Below are positions 5,565-6,892 of a stretch of DNA of 6,892 nt, in pieces; the first letter of the stretch is position 1; each line of letters begins with the position of its first letter. The stretch is from Verrucomicrobiota bacterium (GTDB lineage Bacteria > Verrucomicrobiota > Verrucomicrobiia > Opitutales > Opitutaceae), in the NCBI GenBank assembly GCA_023446865.1, contig JAEXPL010000097.1, positions 1-6,892 of the forward strand, written 5' to 3'. A program made the translations under genes and the position numbers. Under the pieces are notes generated by a model that saw only the letters and a list, made by a program, of their open reading frames with translations, did not search any database and was not told the origin of the DNA.

Positions 5565-6892
5565 TCACTTTCCGGAGACCGCGAAGACTTCGCGGGCGTC
5601 GGCGACGTGGCCGGTGAGCGCGGCGGCGGCGACCATGAGCGGGCTCATGAGGATCGTGCGGCCGGTGGGGCTGCCCTGGCGGCCCTTGAAGTTGCGGTTC
5701 GACGAGCTGGCGGAGACTTGGTCGCCGACGAGCTTGTCGGGGTTCATCGCGAGACACATCGAGCAGCCGGCCTCACGCCACTCGAAGCCCGCCTCGGCGA
5801 GGATCTTGTCGATGCCGAGCTTCTGGCACTGGAGGGCGACGATCTGCGAACCGGGAACGGCGATGGCCTTGATACCCTTCGCAACCTTGCGGCCCTTCAC
5901 GTACCGGGCGACCTCCTCGAAATCGGAGAGGCGGCCGTTGGTGCACGAGCCGAGGAACGCGACGTCGATCTTGGTGCCCTTGATCGGAGCGCCGGGTGCG
6001 AACTTCATGTACTCGAGCGCCTCGACGATCGAAGCCTTCTCGTCGGCGCTGGTGGCCGAGGCGGGCGTCGGGATGTTCTCGCCCACGCCGATGGCCTGGC
6101 CGGGATTGATGCCCCAGGTGACGGTCGGCTCGATCGTGGCGGCGTCGATCTTCACGACGTCGTCGTACTTGCAACCCGGATCCGAGGCGAAGGACTTCCA
6201 GCGCGCGACCGCGGTGTCCCACTCGGCGCCCTTCGGCGAGTACGGCCGTCCCTTGAGGTAGGCGAACGTGGTCTCGTCGGGATTGACGTAGCCGGCGCGC
6301 GCGCCGCCCTCGATGGACATGTTGCACACGGTCATGCGCTCCTCCATCGACATGCGGTCGAACACATCGCCCGCGTACTCGTAGGCGAAGCCGGTGCCGC
6401 CGTTCACGCCGAGCTGGCGGATGATGTGGAGGATCACGTCCTTGGCGTAGACGCCGGGGCGGAGTTTCCCGTTCACCTCGATGCGGCGGACCTTGAGCGC
6501 GCCCAGCGCCATCGTCTGGGTCGCGAGCACGTCGCGGATCTGCGTCGTGCCGATGCCGAAGGCGATCGCGCCGAACGCGCCGTGCGTGGAGGTGTGCGAG
6601 TCGCCGCAGGCGATCGTCGTGCCCGGCTGGGTGATGCCCTGCTCCGGCCCGACGATGTGGACGACGCCCTGCTTGCCCGTGGCGCGGTCGAAGAAGGTGA
6701 TGCCGAACTCCGCGCAGTTCTTGCGGATGGCGTCCATCATGGCCTGCGCGAGCGGGTCGGCGTAGGGCTCGGCGAACTGGTCGGTCGGCACGATGTGGTC
6801 GACCGTCGCGAAGGTGCGGTGCGGCATGGCGACCTTGAGCTTGAGGTCGCGGAGCATGCCGAACGCCTGCGGGCTGGTGACCTCGTGGATGA
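5565..6892 (-). CDS. leuC: 3-isopropylmalate dehydratase large subunit, 5' partial
   Basis: LeuC is the aconitase-family subunit that binds the [4Fe-4S] cluster for the dehydration/rehydration of isopropylmalate in leucine synthesis. The frame is open to the right edge. The Met at 6857 is internal, because the residues before it read IHEVTSPQAFG, a conserved LeuC segment that begins near residue 33 in E. coli. Roughly 31 N-terminal residues are therefore missing. Cluster ligands are present: Cys in GSCTNGR (codon 5945-5943) and both Cys of CSMC (codons 5765-5763 and 5756-5754). By alignment to the E. coli numbering through the HEVTSPQAF anchor they fall at 347, 407 and 410, exactly the expected positions, so no insertions or deletions shift them. 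Other matches are FATVDHIVPT, GDSHTSTHGAFGAIAFGIGTT and the closing FKGRQGSPTGRTILMSPLMVAAAA-like C-terminal block. The gene is intact within the window and should form an operon with leuD. Confidence 0.97.
   Translation of the reverse strand, partial: IHEVTSPQAFGMLRDLKLKVAMPHRTFATVDHIVPTDQFAEPYADPLAQAMMDAIRKNCAEFGITFFDRATGKQGVVHIVGPEQGITQPGTTIACGDSHTSTHGAFGAIAFGIGTTQIRDVLATQTMALGALKVRRIEVNGKLRPGVYAKDVILHIIRQLGVNGGTGFAYEYAGDVFDRMSMEERMTVCNMSIEGGARAGYVNPDETTFAYLKGRPYSPKGAEWDTAVARWKSFASDPGCKYDDVVKIDAATIEPTVTWGINPGQAIGVGENIPTPASATSADEKASIVEALEYMKFAPGAPIKGTKIDVAFLGSCTNGRLSDFEEVARYVKGRKVAKGIKAIAVPGSQIVALQCQKLGIDKILAEAGFEWREAGCSMCLAMNPDKLVGDQVSASSSNRNFKGRQGSPTGRTILMSPLMVAAAALTGHVADAREVFAVSGK

Overview
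The window is a GC-rich piece of a Gram-negative bacterial chromosome. Several things suggest a member of Verrucomicrobiota, perhaps close to Opitutus. Lipid A is made through LpxI rather than LpxH. There is a DUF3160 protein. The intergenic gaps are crowded with short palindromic or short-period repeats. The assignment rests on gene content and remembered repeat style, not on a marker gene, so it is a moderate-confidence inference.

Layout from left to right: (1) 3-2237, plus strand, most of a large DUF3160-family protein whose N-terminus lies off the left edge. (2) 2238-2448, a 211-base gap with a 9-bp-period repeat and a small heptamer array. (3) 2449-3294, plus strand, lpxI (UDP-2,3-diacylglucosamine hydrolase, lipid A synthesis), with a GTG start. 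(4) 3295-3599, a convergent gap with an inverted second copy of the 9-bp-period repeat and two strong hairpins. (5) 4651-3600, minus strand, an ATGA-coupled exbB-exbD pair (MotA/TolQ/ExbB and ExbD/TolR families). (6) 4652-4879, an intrinsic terminator for the minus strand and three copies of a 23-nt palindromic repeat. (7) 6892-4880, minus strand, leuC (5' end off the right edge) and leuD, the two subunits of 3-isopropylmalate dehydratase. They are separated by 82 bases filled almost completely by a symmetric array of six ATTAGTG/CACTAAT heptamers at exact 10-bp spacing.

The genes are ordinary housekeeping functions: leucine biosynthesis, an energised inner-membrane motor pair, and lipid A synthesis, plus one uncharacterised protein. 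They do not form a joint pathway. I see no mobile element, phage gene, CRISPR array, toxin, defence system or RNA gene. The unusual content is intergenic: four different short repeat families, with periods or units of 7, 9, 10 and 23 bases, in under 1 kb of non-coding DNA. The leuC-leuD array is the most regular of them.
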